NCBI GenBank assembly: GCA_003667245.1
Contig: RCNN01000505.1
Location: 1 to 64,000, forward strand
DNA: 64,000 nucleotides
Source of the DNA: Heterostelium multicystogenum
Taxonomy: Eukaryota; Evosea; Eumycetozoa; Acytosteliales; Acytosteliaceae
Direction: 5' to 3'
In this document: positions 48,503 through 59,620 of the stretch, piece after piece
Numbering within the stretch: position 1 is the first letter of the stretch
How the letters are laid out: every line of letters begins with the position of its first letter
Position numbers and translations under genes: made by a program
Notes under the pieces: model-generated
What the model saw: the letters and a program-made list of their open reading frames with translations, nothing else
Databases searched by the model: none
Told to the model about the DNA's origin: nothing

Positions 48503-48643
48503 TTTGCTTATTTTATAATGATGATATGAAGTTCAAATGATACACTTGTTAATGTTGACATTGTGTGGTCCAAGTGCTAAAATCCAGGGGATGGATTTTT
48601 TTTGATTTTATATTCATAACAAAATCTTTTGGTATGAATAAGC

Positions 48644-48874
48644 ATGGATGGGAATTATGGGCATTGCCCTTTAACATACTTTTTCCAAAATATCAAAGAT
48701 TGCACATTTTCTTTTGATCATCACCCAACAGATAACAATGAGGATAAATCCTTTTGGTGTGGTTCAAGTCCAAATAAACCACCTGATCATCATTTTACTC
48801 ATGATACCTCTACTAAACAAACCAATCATAAAATAAAAGATAAACAACTCCTATTGAGATTTGAATCTGTATAA
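48644..48874 (+). CDS. small hypothetical protein, 76 codons
   Basis: I do not recognise this frame (MDGNYGHCPLTYFFQNIKDC...). It is rich in His, Asp, Asn and Lys, has a CPL and a WCGS cysteine motif, and is more GC-balanced than the flanks. No upstream exon is clear. A run of eight T stands 40 bp before the ATG. It may be a short protein gene, an exon fragment or chance. Confidence 0.35.
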   Translation: MDGNYGHCPLTYFFQNIKDCTFSFDHHPTDNNEDKSFWCGSSPNKPPDHHFTHDTSTKQTNHKIKDKQLLLRFESV

Positions 48875-49049
48875 TTCAATCATAAATTTTGTTTTATTGG
48901 GCGATAATCAATGAACATACTACTATTACACAAATTTGTGATACAAGGGAAAAAGAGGGTAGTTTTGAAATATCTTTTTTCAATTTATTAATAACCATTT
49001 AGAACCAAAACAAAAAGTGAACATATAGGTAATATATTTATATATATAA

Positions 49050-50167
49050 ATGGAAAATTCTCTAGTAATACACAACTTTGATTATTTCTTACAACAAATA
49101 ATAACAGAAAACAAAGATTCAAAAAAATCTTTAACTTCTTTCATGGAAAAAAACTATGAAAAAAATAAATATAGTGATATTGATACTATTTACATCCCTA
49201 TCAATAAAGATCAAAGTATTTGTATAAAGAAGTTTAATCAACAAAGAATTACACAACAGAAAACAAAAAAAAGTGAAAACTGGTGGCAGTAAAGAAAAAG
49301 ATAAAAGTCAAACTGGTGGTAGTATAAATAATAGTAGTAGTAATAAAAGTATAAGTAATGATAAAGAAAATAATAACAATAAGAGTGGAAGTAATGATAA
49401 TACAACTGGTGGTAGTATAAATAATAGTAGTACGAATAAAAGTATAAGTACAAACCAAGAAAGTTTCTAGAAACTTACGAAATTTCTTCCAACACCACCA
49501 AGTAATTTATAACTCAGATACTCTCGAGTTATATGAAGAGAAACTTAAGGAGTTTTATCTTTCGTTACATACCAAAACTCAGTTTGAAACATTGAAGGCT
49601 AAGATATTGAAGAACAGTGGAGCAGACACCAACAATTACAATGTTGTTGCATTTAATTATAACCCAGACACCCAATCTATAAATCTATTGTTAGATTTAA
49701 AGTTAATGGATCTCTGTAGATATTTTATGGGATATTCTCATATCTTATATTCATTTCTTACCAGACAGTTTAAGGATGTTCCAATATCAGAACTTTTAGT
49801 TAATCAATTTAAACTCCTTTATGATCTGAAGTATTTGAATACCACAAAAGAGGACAGTAAATACATAGAGGAAAGTTTGAAAAACAAATTGAAATGTTTT
49901 GATCAAATGGAAAATCCTTGGTCTAAATTCGAAGAAAATGATATCACTGAGATGTTGGTACAATTCAAAATCTCAAATGAAGGCCCATCTGCAGCTGCCC
50001 CGCCAACCGAAACAAGTGGATCTAACAATAACAATAAGCACGACGAACTGATTACTGTTGAAGAAAAGTCAGATAGTGTTCCATCCACATTAGCTGTAAT
50101 ACCAGATATAAAATCTGGACAATCAGGAAATACATCAGACAGACAAATGAAAATTGAAGACCTTTAA
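49050..50167 (+). CDS. unknown protein with low-complexity centre, broken frame
   Basis: I cannot assign this gene to a family. The N-terminus is MENSLVIHNFDYFLQQIITEN, then a Lys/Asn-rich part. At an eight-A run near 49268 the frame passes to a Gly/Ser/Asn-rich centre with two TGGSINNSS units. Near 49455 it passes to a helical C-terminal half: FFQHHQVIYNSDTLELYEEKL, QFETLKAKILKNSG, LMDLCRYFMGYSHILYSFLT, FKLLYDLKYLNTTKED. It ends in a Ser/Asn/Thr-rich tail at 50167. The helical part with conserved-looking Leu/Tyr/Phe positions suggests a folded domain. One gene or two cannot be decided without homologues. Confidence 0.5.
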
Positions 50168-51305
50168 TTACCATACAAATTAATAATAATAATAATTATA
50201 ATAAGAACATTAATCATAATAATCATAAAAAATATAGAAATTAATAAATATTACAATTAAATCTTTTATATAATAAAAATGACATTCCAATTAATCTGGA
50301 CACTACTTTTCCAATTTGGAACATGATTGAAAATCAGATGGGAAAATCAGTCTATATATTTAATATTTACAATTTTTGAAAGAAATGATTGTAGGTAGTG
50401 ATGAATATTTTAGTCCATAGACCATAGAAAAGGTAGACAAAAGAAGAGATCTGAAAATATCCTTAAAATCAAATCCATCAATTTTATTTAAATAATAATT
50501 AAATTGAATTATTTTTATTATTATTTGTTTTCAACTTTGCATATTTTTTATTTTTTTTGCTATTGATTTATTAATTATTAATTATTTTAATTCGATTGTT
50601 GAAAAAAAAATGAAAACGAAAATCATAACAAGGTGAACGTTAAAAACAAAAGAAAATTCAAAAATAAAACAAAAAAAGAGAGTGGTCATCTTCGAAAATA
50701 ATAGTTAGTTATTCAAACATTGTAGACTATCTAACGTTGTTGATTAGTTATCTGTAGTATTTGTTAAGAACAAATTAATTCAATATTATTATTGTGATTT
50801 ACAAATATATACATTGTTAGTTGATCATCATTATCGTCATATAAGTTGATTCATTGTTTGATTTTTAAACTTTAATTTAAAAACCAAAAACAAAGACATA
50901 ACAACAACAACAATAACAATAATAATCGATTCGATAACCTACTACTACTATTACCTACTAGTACTACTCTTATTCTTAGATATCTTAGTTAAGTTTAGAC
51001 CTTTACTTTAGTTTAGTTGAGTTTTAGTTTATGATTTGAATTGAATCTACATTAAGCTCTCCAAACCAAATAAGCAAATTAACAAGATATCAACATATCC
51101 CTTTATTATAATATAACATAATATATAAACTAAATCTAAAAAGAAAGTTTAAACTAAATCGTTGGTTTAAACTTTGTTTTGTGTTTTTATTTGTTTTGAA
51201 CAATTAACTTGTTTAAATTTATTTATTATATTTAATACTACAACAATATATATAAGAAAGAAAAGTAGAGAAGAAGAACAATAATATAGTAATAATTATA
51301 TAGAT
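50168..51305. other. intergenic region, xrn2 promoter side
   Basis: AT-rich DNA with A/T runs, an AAC/AAT-rich stretch near 50900-50930 and CTACTA repeats near 50938-50965. No gene was found. Confidence 0.5.
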
Positions 51306-54300
51306 ATGGGTATTCCAGCATTCTTTAGATGGATGGTCGAAAAGTACAATGGTATCATTGTACCGACCAAGGAACCGAGAAATCAAGACGGAAGTAGAGT
51401 AGTCTGTAATAACTCGGAACCGAACCTGAACGGTGAGTTTGATAATCTCTATCTTGATATGAATGGTATCATTCATCCTTGCGCACATCCTGAGCAAGGT
51501 CCCAAACCTAGAAACACACAAGACATGATGGACTCGATTATTGAGTATCTTGATTTGGTGTTTGCAATCGTGCGTCCACGTAATTTGCTTTATATGGCAA
51601 TTGACGGTGTTGCACCACGTGCCAAAATGAACCAACAGCGTTCACGTCGTTTCCGTTCTGCTCTCGACGCTCGTCTCACTCGTGAGAAAGAAGAAAAGGA
51701 GCTCATGGAAAATATAGCTAGTGGAAAGATGACCGAATCAGAGGTAGAGGCACTCCAAAAGGCAAAAGACGAGAAATTCCACTTTGACTCTAACTGTATT
51801 ACCCCTGGAACCATGTTTATGGACTTGGTAGCACTCACACTCCGTTCCTATGTTGCAGAGAAAGTCAGTACAGATCCTGCATGGAAGAACGTAAGTTTTA
51901 ATATACATACTTTAACAAGCTTAACAAAAGTAACTAACAAGTAGGATTTCATTAATGTATTTAGTTGAAAGTTATTATCTCTGATGCAAGTATTCCAGGT
52001 GAAGGAGAACATAAAATTATGGATTTCATCAGAAAGCAAAGAGCACAGAGCGATTACAATCCAAACCAAAAGAACGTTATCTATGGTTTAGATGCAGATT
52101 TAATTATGTTGGCGTTGGCAACTCACGAACCAAATTTCGAGATTCTTCGTGAGTTTGTTCAGACTAAAGGCAAAAAGCAATCGACACCAAAAGAATTTCA
52201 AGATGGTGATGATGAAAAGAAAGATTTCCTTACCAAGGACTATCAGCTACTTAGTTTGAATCTATTTAGAGACTATCTAGACTCTGAGTTGAAATGTAGT
52301 CCTCCATTTGGTTTTGATATAGAACGTGTCATAGACGATTTCATTCTGATATGTTTCTTTGTTGGTAATGATTTCTTGCCGCATCTGCCCTCGCTCCAGA
52401 TCAATGAAGGTGCTATCGATCGAATCATGAAGATCTACAAGGATTTGCTGCCGACCTTCGACGACTATCTGACAGAGGACGGTGAATTCAACATTGATCG
52501 TGTTGGAAAAGATCTTTGCCAAGCTCGCTCTTGTCGAAGAAGATATTATGTTGAAGAGAAAAGGAAAGGAGGAAGCAATGCAACGTAGAAAAGCTAGAAT
52601 GGACGGAAACTTCAATCAATTACGTGAGGATCCACAGTCGCTCAACTTAAATTCTGGAACCACAAAACAACATCAAGAAGCTGCACAGAACCTGCTAAGT
52701 GAGATCTTCGCTGAAGAACCAACCGACCACGCCAAAAAGAAACTAAGAGTTGAAGATGGTGCAGCCAACAAAAGCGCTGCAGCAAAAATAAGAGAGGAGC
52801 TACTTGCACAGAAGAAGGGACAGACTTCAAATAAAGAGGCTGCCATACAATTACAAAAAAACATTGTTGAAGCGCAAACCGATAAAAAGAGAGGAGCTAA
52901 AGTAATCGAAATAAGAGAGGTTCCTGTTGAGGAGAAGAAAGTAAGCAAGAAGAGAAAGCACGGAGAGGATGAAGAAGAAGAGGAGCAACAATCAAAGAGT
53001 GAAGGAGGACAATCACTGGAGGCTTCTACATTTATCGACAGAATGAAAGATGTTAAGATTGGAACAAAGGGATGGAGAGATCGTTACTACAACCATCATT
53101 TCGAAAAAGAGAAGGATGACGATGAAAACATTGTTCTCTCTGTGTGCCAGAGCTACATAGATGGATTGGCATGGGTATTGAGATACTACTACAAGGGATG
53201 TGCATCCTGGGGTTGGTACTACCCATTCCACTATGCTCCTTTCATCACTGACATTTCAGAAAATATCGAATTGATTACACCTGCTACATTTACATTGGGT
53301 GCACCTTTCCGTCCATTTGAACAACTGATGAGCGTACTTCCAAAGGAATCAGGCCAATTCGTACCAAAGCCATATCAAAAGTTAATGGGTATCGATGATG
53401 GTAGTGGAGATGTATCTCCAATTATCCACTTTTATCCATCAAACTTCTTAATCGATGTTCAACCATCTCAACCAATCTGGAAAGGTGTATGCCTGCTCCC
53501 ATTCATTGACGAGAATGAATTACTGAGTTCCTTGAGATCGTTGGATAACAGCTTAACCCCTGAAGAAAAGATTAGAAACTCAAAAGGTGTGGAGCTCCTC
53601 ATTGTGAACAAGGATCTCCCACTTCTCAAAGATGAAGACAAGGATAAAGACCCAGCTTTAATCGATTCAAAGATTTCACCAAACTTTTTAGGAAAACTAT
53701 CCAAGGTTCCAGAGGTTGTTGCAAGTAAGCTTCCACCAATGCAAAGCGCTGTTGCATACAGCTATGACAATCCAGAATTCCCCGAAGGCTACGTATTCAA
53801 ATCACAAATGCTACCAAACGCAAAAAGAGCACCAAAAACAGATATTGCCACACTTCGTTTCAATCTTGGAATTCAAAACAGTGCTGCTAAGAGAATGATC
53901 AATCATAATTTAGATTCAAATCAATATAAGGCCAACCAGAATTATAACATGAACCAAGGTTTCAATCAAAACAATTATAATAATAACTATAATAGTAATA
54001 GCAACTATAACAATAACTACAACAATTATAATAATAATTATAACAACAACTATAACAATAGCAATAACTATAGTAATGGCAATAATTATAATAATAATAA
54101 TTATAACAATTCTATGAACTATAATAATAGCCAGAACAAAAACTATAACAAAAACAAATATAACCAGAACAATCAGAATTATAATCAAAATAACAATCAA
54201 AGTTATAATCAGAACTATAATCAAAATTATAATCAAAATAACAATCAGAATTATAACCAGAACAATAATCAGAATTATAATCAAAACCAAAACTATATTA

Positions 54301-54450
54301 ATTATAACAACAACAATAATCAAAGCTATAACTACAATAACAATCAGAATTATAATCAAATGCAAAACTATAATAACAATTATAACAATTACAATAATAA
54401 TCAAAATAATTATAATATGGTGCCACAACAGTTTTATCAACAGCAGCAGC

Positions 54451-54483
<33 letters not shown>

Positions 54484-54638
54484 ATATCCAAAATATTAAC
54501 CAAAATCAGAACCAAAATCAGAATCAAAATCAAAACTACAATGGTCAATATCAAAGAAGAAACAATAATAACAATAATGGAAATAATAACCAACCACAGA
54601 GGAGCAAATACAATCCTTTTGCAAAACTAAAGAAATAA
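51306..54638 (+). CDS. xrn2: nuclear 5'-3' exoribonuclease Xrn2/Rat1
   Basis: This is the nuclear 5'-3' exoribonuclease that degrades uncapped RNA and ends Pol II transcription. The start MGIPAFFRWMVEKYNGII is identical in style to the family. The XRN_N domain shows DNLYLDMNGIIHPC with catalytic Asp, MAIDGVAPRAKMNQQRSRRFR, and, after an intron at 51891-51964, SDASIPGEGEHKIMDFIR, YGLDADLIMLALATHEP and CFFVGNDFLPHLPSL. One frame break near 52515 leads into LALVEEDIMLKRKGKEEAMQRR. The C-terminal part contains WRDRYYNHHF and YIDGLAWVLRYYYKGCASWGWYYPFHYAP, the Rat1 signature. From about 53930 the tail is Asn/Tyr/Gln low complexity with a Q14 run, ending in QRSKYNPFAKLKK. It lies tail to tail with the lectin gene, 43 bp apart. 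Confidence 0.93.
53930..54560 (+). repeat. NYN/QNYN low-complexity tail and polyQ in xrn2
   Basis: The DNA is a degenerate array of AAT/AAC/TAT/CAA codons encoding hundreds of Asn, Tyr and Gln residues, with a CAA/CAG run at about 54440-54482. On the opposite strand it creates a long but meaningless Ile/Val frame. Confidence 0.9.
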
Positions 54639-54681
54639 AATTAAGACAAATCTAATTTAAACTATTCACTTTATTTAATTA

Positions 54682-56679
54682 TTATTGAGGATTTTCCATG
54701 ATGGTGATTTGAAAGCATGCCGAGTATGTGTTTGCCCAGCTGCCTTGATTGAGAATAGGACCTTGTACTTGGAAATTGTTGTCGACTGAAGAACTGTCAA
54801 TTGTAATAATTGATCCCTCATCAAATTTAGTGTGAATGGTACAGCTGTAGGTAGCAATTTGTTTGTAATTTAAATCTTCTATAAGATTCAGAGTAAATGA
54901 TGTATTTGCTGGCCAAGTAGCAAATACATTTGTCATAGCTGAGCCATAGGGTCCAATTATATTGTTATTTCCTCCATTGAGATTGTAGGAAATTGGAAGA
55001 TTAGATTGGTTATTGATCATAATTGCACAGTCCCCTTCATCATAGTTAGGTAGACCAAGTCCCACTGTAAAAGTCCATCCATTTTGGTTCTTGAAGAAAT
55101 CTTGTGGTGAAATATTATACTGTTGCCAAATGGCATTCATTAAATCATCAGATGGAAATTTGGTAGCATCTGTTTTATCGGCAATGTAATAGAGATTATA
55201 TCCGATTTGGCTATTGCCCTCTAGAAGTTGACAAGATGCAGGAATATCATTATTCACTTCTCCGAGGCCCAAATGAATAATAATCATATACTTTGCTGGT
55301 AATAGCATTTGGAGTGTAGCAATATCGTAACCTGGTTGAGCATAGGAAATGAAGGTGGAGGTAAAATCTGGTTGCCAATTGAGGGAGTATGGGTTGGAAA
55401 TTGGTAAAGTGATAAGATTATTTACAGATTGGACCATACCCCAGTCAGAGAGAATGCTGGTTTCCATATTCTCAGCATTGTTGAGAAGAGCGATAAAGCT
55501 ATCACTTAGACTATCCCAAAGCTTAGAGATCTCCAATTGGAATGGGTCTGGATCAATAGAATTCTCTCCATCAACAATTGCAACACCCACGCTTACTGCA
55601 GTATTGATAATGTTTGCAAGTATTCCAAGGAAAGGGACTGAGGTTGACATAGCAGAAAGCATAGTATATACAAGTCCAGAGAAGATATTTAGGATACAAC
55701 CACCTATGCTTAATGATGATTGTTGTTCAATACCAGCCAGTGTACAGAGGCTACTTAAACGAAAGTCTTTATCGAGAAACAATGAGTTATGGAAACTTGT
55801 ATAGTTATTGAAAAGATTGATAACTGATTGACAACAACCTAGTTCGTTGATCAATTGTTTCTTAACTGTCTCAAAATCATCTGGATTGGAGATATTGCTT
55901 GGAACCGACATACCCTCTATGGTATTTTGGTAGCTTATTAGAGATACTGCAAGATTAGTGTATTCCGCACGAAGATCCGTAACACCACACGCATTGCAAA
56001 TATCATTGTATGCTGTCAACAAATCACCACTGTCATACTGAGGGAATGGTACAGGTGTTTGACGTAGTATATTAGCCAAGGGCTGAGCAGGTACAAAATC
56101 CCATATAAATGATACATTGCCATTTCCTTCTGATACTACTACATTGGTTCCAGAGTTGGGTGTTACTGGATTTGTGCTACCACCTTGAAGGCCAAGATAC
56201 ATATTAGGGCAGTTGTCATTCATAATTAGATATCCACTTGTGGGATCATTATTGTCTACCATGTTTATAGTCCAAATCTGGCTTTCATAATTAGAGTAAG
56301 GATTGATTACAACCTGGAAACCATCTTCATTCAGATCACCAAGGTCTAAACACATGTTACTTCCAAGCTGAGTGATGATTCTGCTATCATAAGTAACTTG
56401 GAACATCTCATTTTGGGCTCCAGTTTGATAAGGCCAGGTAATGATCTGTTGTCCTGGTTTGGATTGGTAATCAGCTACATTTAGAACAGCAGCATTTCCA
56501 TTAGAGTCGTTTTGTCTACATTTAATGTATCCCCAATTGGTAAGGCTTGCTATATTAGTTCCAGAGCCTAATACTATTTTCTTTTTGGTCACAGGTGTTC
56601 TTTTTTTCTTATTAATAACTGATTTCGACTCATCTTTAGAATCAGTAGGAACATTTGATATTATCTCTTTTTTATCCAT
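54682..56679 (-). CDS. ricin-B lectin protein with hydrophobic core, Cup-like
   Basis: This intact, intronless 665-residue protein begins with a basic segment (KKKRTPVTKKK). Residues about 48-195 form a ricin-type beta-trefoil: WGYIKCRQNDSNGNAAVLNV, QIITWPYQTGAQNEMFQV, CLDLGDLNEDGFQVVI and YESQIWTINM with QxW-like repeats. The centre (about 210-430) is helical, with two long hydrophobic stretches (ILNIFSGLVYTMLSAMSTSVPFLG; LANIINTAVSVGVAIVDG). The C-terminal half is beta-rich and resembles a carbohydrate- or membrane-binding module (WTFTVGLGLPNYDEGDCAIMI). No signal peptide is seen. The WGYIKCRQ opening is like the calcium-up-regulated Cup lectins of D. discoideum. The hydrophobic centre recalls pore-forming lectin proteins, but membrane insertion is only inferred. 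Confidence 0.75.
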   Translation of the reverse strand: MDKKEIISNVPTDSKDESKSVINKKKRTPVTKKKIVLGSGTNIASLTNWGYIKCRQNDSNGNAAVLNVADYQSKPGQQIITWPYQTGAQNEMFQVTYDSRIITQLGSNMCLDLGDLNEDGFQVVINPYSNYESQIWTINMVDNNDPTSGYLIMNDNCPNMYLGLQGGSTNPVTPNSGTNVVVSEGNGNVSFIWDFVPAQPLANILRQTPVPFPQYDSGDLLTAYNDICNACGVTDLRAEYTNLAVSLISYQNTIEGMSVPSNISNPDDFETVKKQLINELGCCQSVINLFNNYTSFHNSLFLDKDFRLSSLCTLAGIEQQSSLSIGGCILNIFSGLVYTMLSAMSTSVPFLGILANIINTAVSVGVAIVDGENSIDPDPFQLEISKLWDSLSDSFIALLNNAENMETSILSDWGMVQSVNNLITLPISNPYSLNWQPDFTSTFISYAQPGYDIATLQMLLPAKYMIIIHLGLGEVNNDIPASCQLLEGNSQIGYNLYYIADKTDATKFPSDDLMNAIWQQYNISPQDFFKNQNGWTFTVGLGLPNYDEGDCAIMINNQSNLPISYNLNGGNNNIIGPYGSAMTNVFATWPANTSFTLNLIEDLNYKQIATYSCTIHTKFDEGSIITIDSSSVDNNFQVQGPILNQGSWANTYSACFQITIMENPQ

Positions 56680-56987
56680 TATAGATAATTTATTATTATT
56701 TCTTAGGTTAGTAAAGTATTATTATTTATAAATTTAGTGAAGTTAACATACGAAAACAAGTCTATATAAAGAAAACGAAAAGGAAATTTGCTATAATATC
56801 CAAGATAGTGTTTTTGAGATCCTTTGAATCATCGCACTTTGAATCTTGTGACTGTACACGAAAAGATTTGCCCCAATACACAACACAGTCAATCAAAAAA
56901 CAACCCCGAAATATTATTAATTAATTGCCAAAAAAGTGTTTTGTAGATATAAATCGACACGAAATTTGTGCAATGAAAAATCTTTAT
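56680..56987. other. intergenic region, lectin promoter side
   Basis: This 308-bp AT-rich stretch lies between the lectin gene start and the 3' end of the secreted-protein gene. TATA-like sequence is seen near 56757-56767. Nothing else was identified. Confidence 0.5.
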
Positions 56988-57801
56988 TTAATCTTGTAAT
57001 AAGACACCGACGATTTCACCAACATTCATACCGCTAGTGTAGAAATCCTTGTTGTCCCAAGCACTGATGGCACTCTTGAACTCATTAGTCAATCCCTTAC
57101 GATTGGTGAAGATATTGATCATTTCCTTCAAGGTTACTTCGATGATTCCAGCGGTACCCTTTGACAATTCTGCACCGATAGCCTTGATTTCATCGACAAG
57201 AGTAGTAACACCACATTGTTCATAGGCCAAACCTACTTCCTCAACACCAGCTCCAAAGCTTTCTAAACCTTGCTTGACTAAGTGGACAGACTTTTGGCTG
57301 ATTCCGCTCTTGATTTGATCAAATCCAGTGTCGAAGTCGTCCAAAGTGATTTCGATGTCATTGAAACATTGAGTAGAATTCTCGTTGACTTCAATCTATA
57401 TGTTGAAATATTAATATTTGTTGATATCGTGTTTTGTTTTTTTTTGTTTTTCAAAGTGAAGTTACCTCAATACCAGCAGCAAAACCAACTAAGAAATTTG
57501 CAGCATCAGTCCAACCATTGTTTTCATTACTAGATGAACCAGTTACTGATCCTGATTGGGATGATCCTGATGCACTACCAGAACCAGTGTATGATCCTGA
57601 TTGGGATGATCCTGATGCACTACCGGAACCTGAACCAGAGATACCTGAACCAGAACCTGAACCTGAGATACCTGAACCAGATCCTGAACCTGATCCTGAA
57701 CCTGATCCTGATCCTGAACCAGAACCGGTGTTTGCTGGTAATCTAATAGCTGATGAAACTGCAATAATAACTGCAAGGAAAATGACAAAAGATAACTTCA
57801 T
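56988..57801 (-). CDS. secreted helical protein with Gly-Ser repeat segment
   Basis: This two-exon gene (57801-57466 and 57395-56988, intron 57396-57465) encodes about 247 residues. The signal peptide is MKLSFVIFLAVIIAVSSA. A pure Gly-Ser repeat of about 70 residues follows (GSGSGS, with GSGISGSGSG and ASGSSQSGSYTGSG units). After EVTSL-like and IEVNENSTQCFNDIEITL comes a helical domain (FDQIKSGISQKSVHLVKQGLESFGAGV, GLAYEQCGVTTLVDEIKAI, LKEMINIFTNRKGLTNEF, DFYTSGMNVGEIVGVLL). This layout of Cys, helices and a final GxxxGEIVG is a dictyostelid secreted-domain family known only by sequence. Gly-Ser linkers suggest an extracellular matrix or secreted coat role. The start at 57801 is chosen for the clean signal peptide. 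Confidence 0.78.
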
Positions 57802-58011
57802 TATTTCTTTGTTTGGAATTAAAATAATATATTGTAAAATAAGATGGTGCCCCAGAAGTAAGTGGTGATACCAAAAAATCAAAAATCCCTTGATTTTAAA
57901 AAAATAATAAAATAGAATAAAACGAACTTTTTTTTGGTTTTTATCTGAACCGAGATGAGATGAAATTTCCCATCCCTTATAAAAATACTTTACGAATAAA
58001 AATCTAGATTT

Positions 58012-59620
58012 TTAATGTTTCATGTATGCTTCAATCTCCTCTACAGTTCGTGGAAGCATCTTAGAGAAATTCTCGCATCCATGGGCAGTGACCAAGATAT
58101 CGTCTTCAATTCTGACACCACCAAAGTTTCTGAAACGAGCCAATACTTCTCTGTTGAAGAATTTAGACTGTGATGGATTAGCTAATGCTTGTTCCAATAA
58201 GTGATCGATAAAGTAACATCCTGGCTCGACAGTGATGAACATGTTTTCCTTGAGAGAACGAGTGGTACGCAAGGAGTTAACCTTTGGCTTAGCATCATCT
58301 TGATAACCACCAACATCGTGAGTGTCCAAACCCAACAAATGACCGAGACCATGTGGGAAGAAAACTGATCCAATCTTGTTTTCTACCAATTCTTCAACGC
58401 TACCAACGAGAATTCCACCATTGACCAATCCCTTCAATACGCATCTCTCTGCCAACTTGTGCATGTCGATCCACTCGACACCTGGCTTCATTGCCTTGAT
58501 TACAGACTGTGAGGCGTCCAAAACGGCATTGTAAATAATCTTTTGATCTTCAGTGAACTTTCCGTTGGCTGGGAAGGAGCAAGTAATATCGGCAGTATAG
58601 CCATGGTATTCAGCACCCATATCATAGAGGCACATAGCTCCGTCACGAATGGTGCTGGCATTTGGTTCACCAGCATGACCATAGTGGAGTACACTTGAGT
58701 TCTTGTTGGCTGCGCAAATGCAGGTGTATCCGACATTACGGCAACCAAAGTCATGATAAGCGTGATACAAAAAGATTGCTTCGCATTGGTACTCCTTCAT
58801 TCCTGGACGAATCTTACGCATAACTTGCATGTGTGCTTTGCAAGATGATTCGACTGAGTAACGGAGAACTTCAATCTCCTTTGGTGTCTTGATGACACGA
58901 CACTCTGTGACGTATGGGTAGGCAAGAGTAGTGTTAACCTTGAACTCTTCGATACCCTTGAATGATAGTGGCTCAGTGTGATTGTGACTGTCAGTGTTCA
59001 AACCGGCGACGGTGTAGATGGTGGAACAATTCAATGCCTTCAAATAGGCAGCCATTTCGTCGACATACTCAACATTGTCAACCAAGAAAATCTTTTTGTA
59101 GTATTCCTTTGAATGAATTTGACCTAACCAAGTGGCATAGTCTGCTGGCAAACGTGGAATAAACAATGTTGAAGTTGGCTTTTCCTCACTGTCCAATGCT
59201 ACAACACCATAGCAATCTGGCATATCAGTACCAAATGCCCAGAAAAAGTATTTCTCTTGTCTGAACAATGGTTCTACAAAGATAGAATGAGTCAAATGAA
59301 TTGTATAATCTTATTAAACTTGACTTACCATGATCAGTATCATAAGCAGTTACAGATTTTCCAGCTTGGAATAATACATATGAGTTTGGTTCGATTTGAG
59401 ACTCTATAATGAAACAACAATCATTTTAGTTTAGAAACTACAACAATGTAATAGGTAAAGTATGAAACTTACTATCCTTGGAAGTAAGAATAGCCTTTGC
59501 CAATCTCTGTCTGTTCTCTCTGTGCAATACAAGTGGTACCTTTAATGTATCATTACCCAACCAATAGTAACCTGGTGAGTAGTGTGAATCTTTGTGTACT
59601 TCTTCATTGCAACCGTCCAT
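58012..59620 (-). CDS. Xaa-Pro dipeptidase (prolidase)
   Basis: Prolidase splits X-Pro dipeptides in the cytosol. Three exons (59620-59473, 59403-59329, 59273-58012; introns 59404-59472 and 59274-59328) give 494 residues, the same length as human PEPD. The N-terminus has [22 protein letters not shown] and [13 protein letters not shown]. The pita-bread metal site is complete: the two Asp in [20 protein letters not shown], His in [19 protein letters not shown], Glu in [10 protein letters not shown] and Glu in [11 protein letters not shown]. The frame is intact, in contrast to many neighbours. Confidence 0.95.

Noticed and set aside
49238..49458. Tyr- and Thr-rich minus-strand frames
   Set aside because: Antisense of the Ser/Asn-rich low-complexity centre of the unknown gene at 49050-50167.
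53916..54593. A 225-codon Ile/Val-rich frame on the minus strand
   Set aside because: It is the antisense of the NYN repeat tail of xrn2; composition alone keeps it open.
57434..57868. Plus-strand frame rich in Pro, Glu and Asp (PEPEPE type)
   Set aside because: It is the antisense of the Gly-Ser repeat of the secreted protein, which has a signal peptide and a clean intron on the minus strand.
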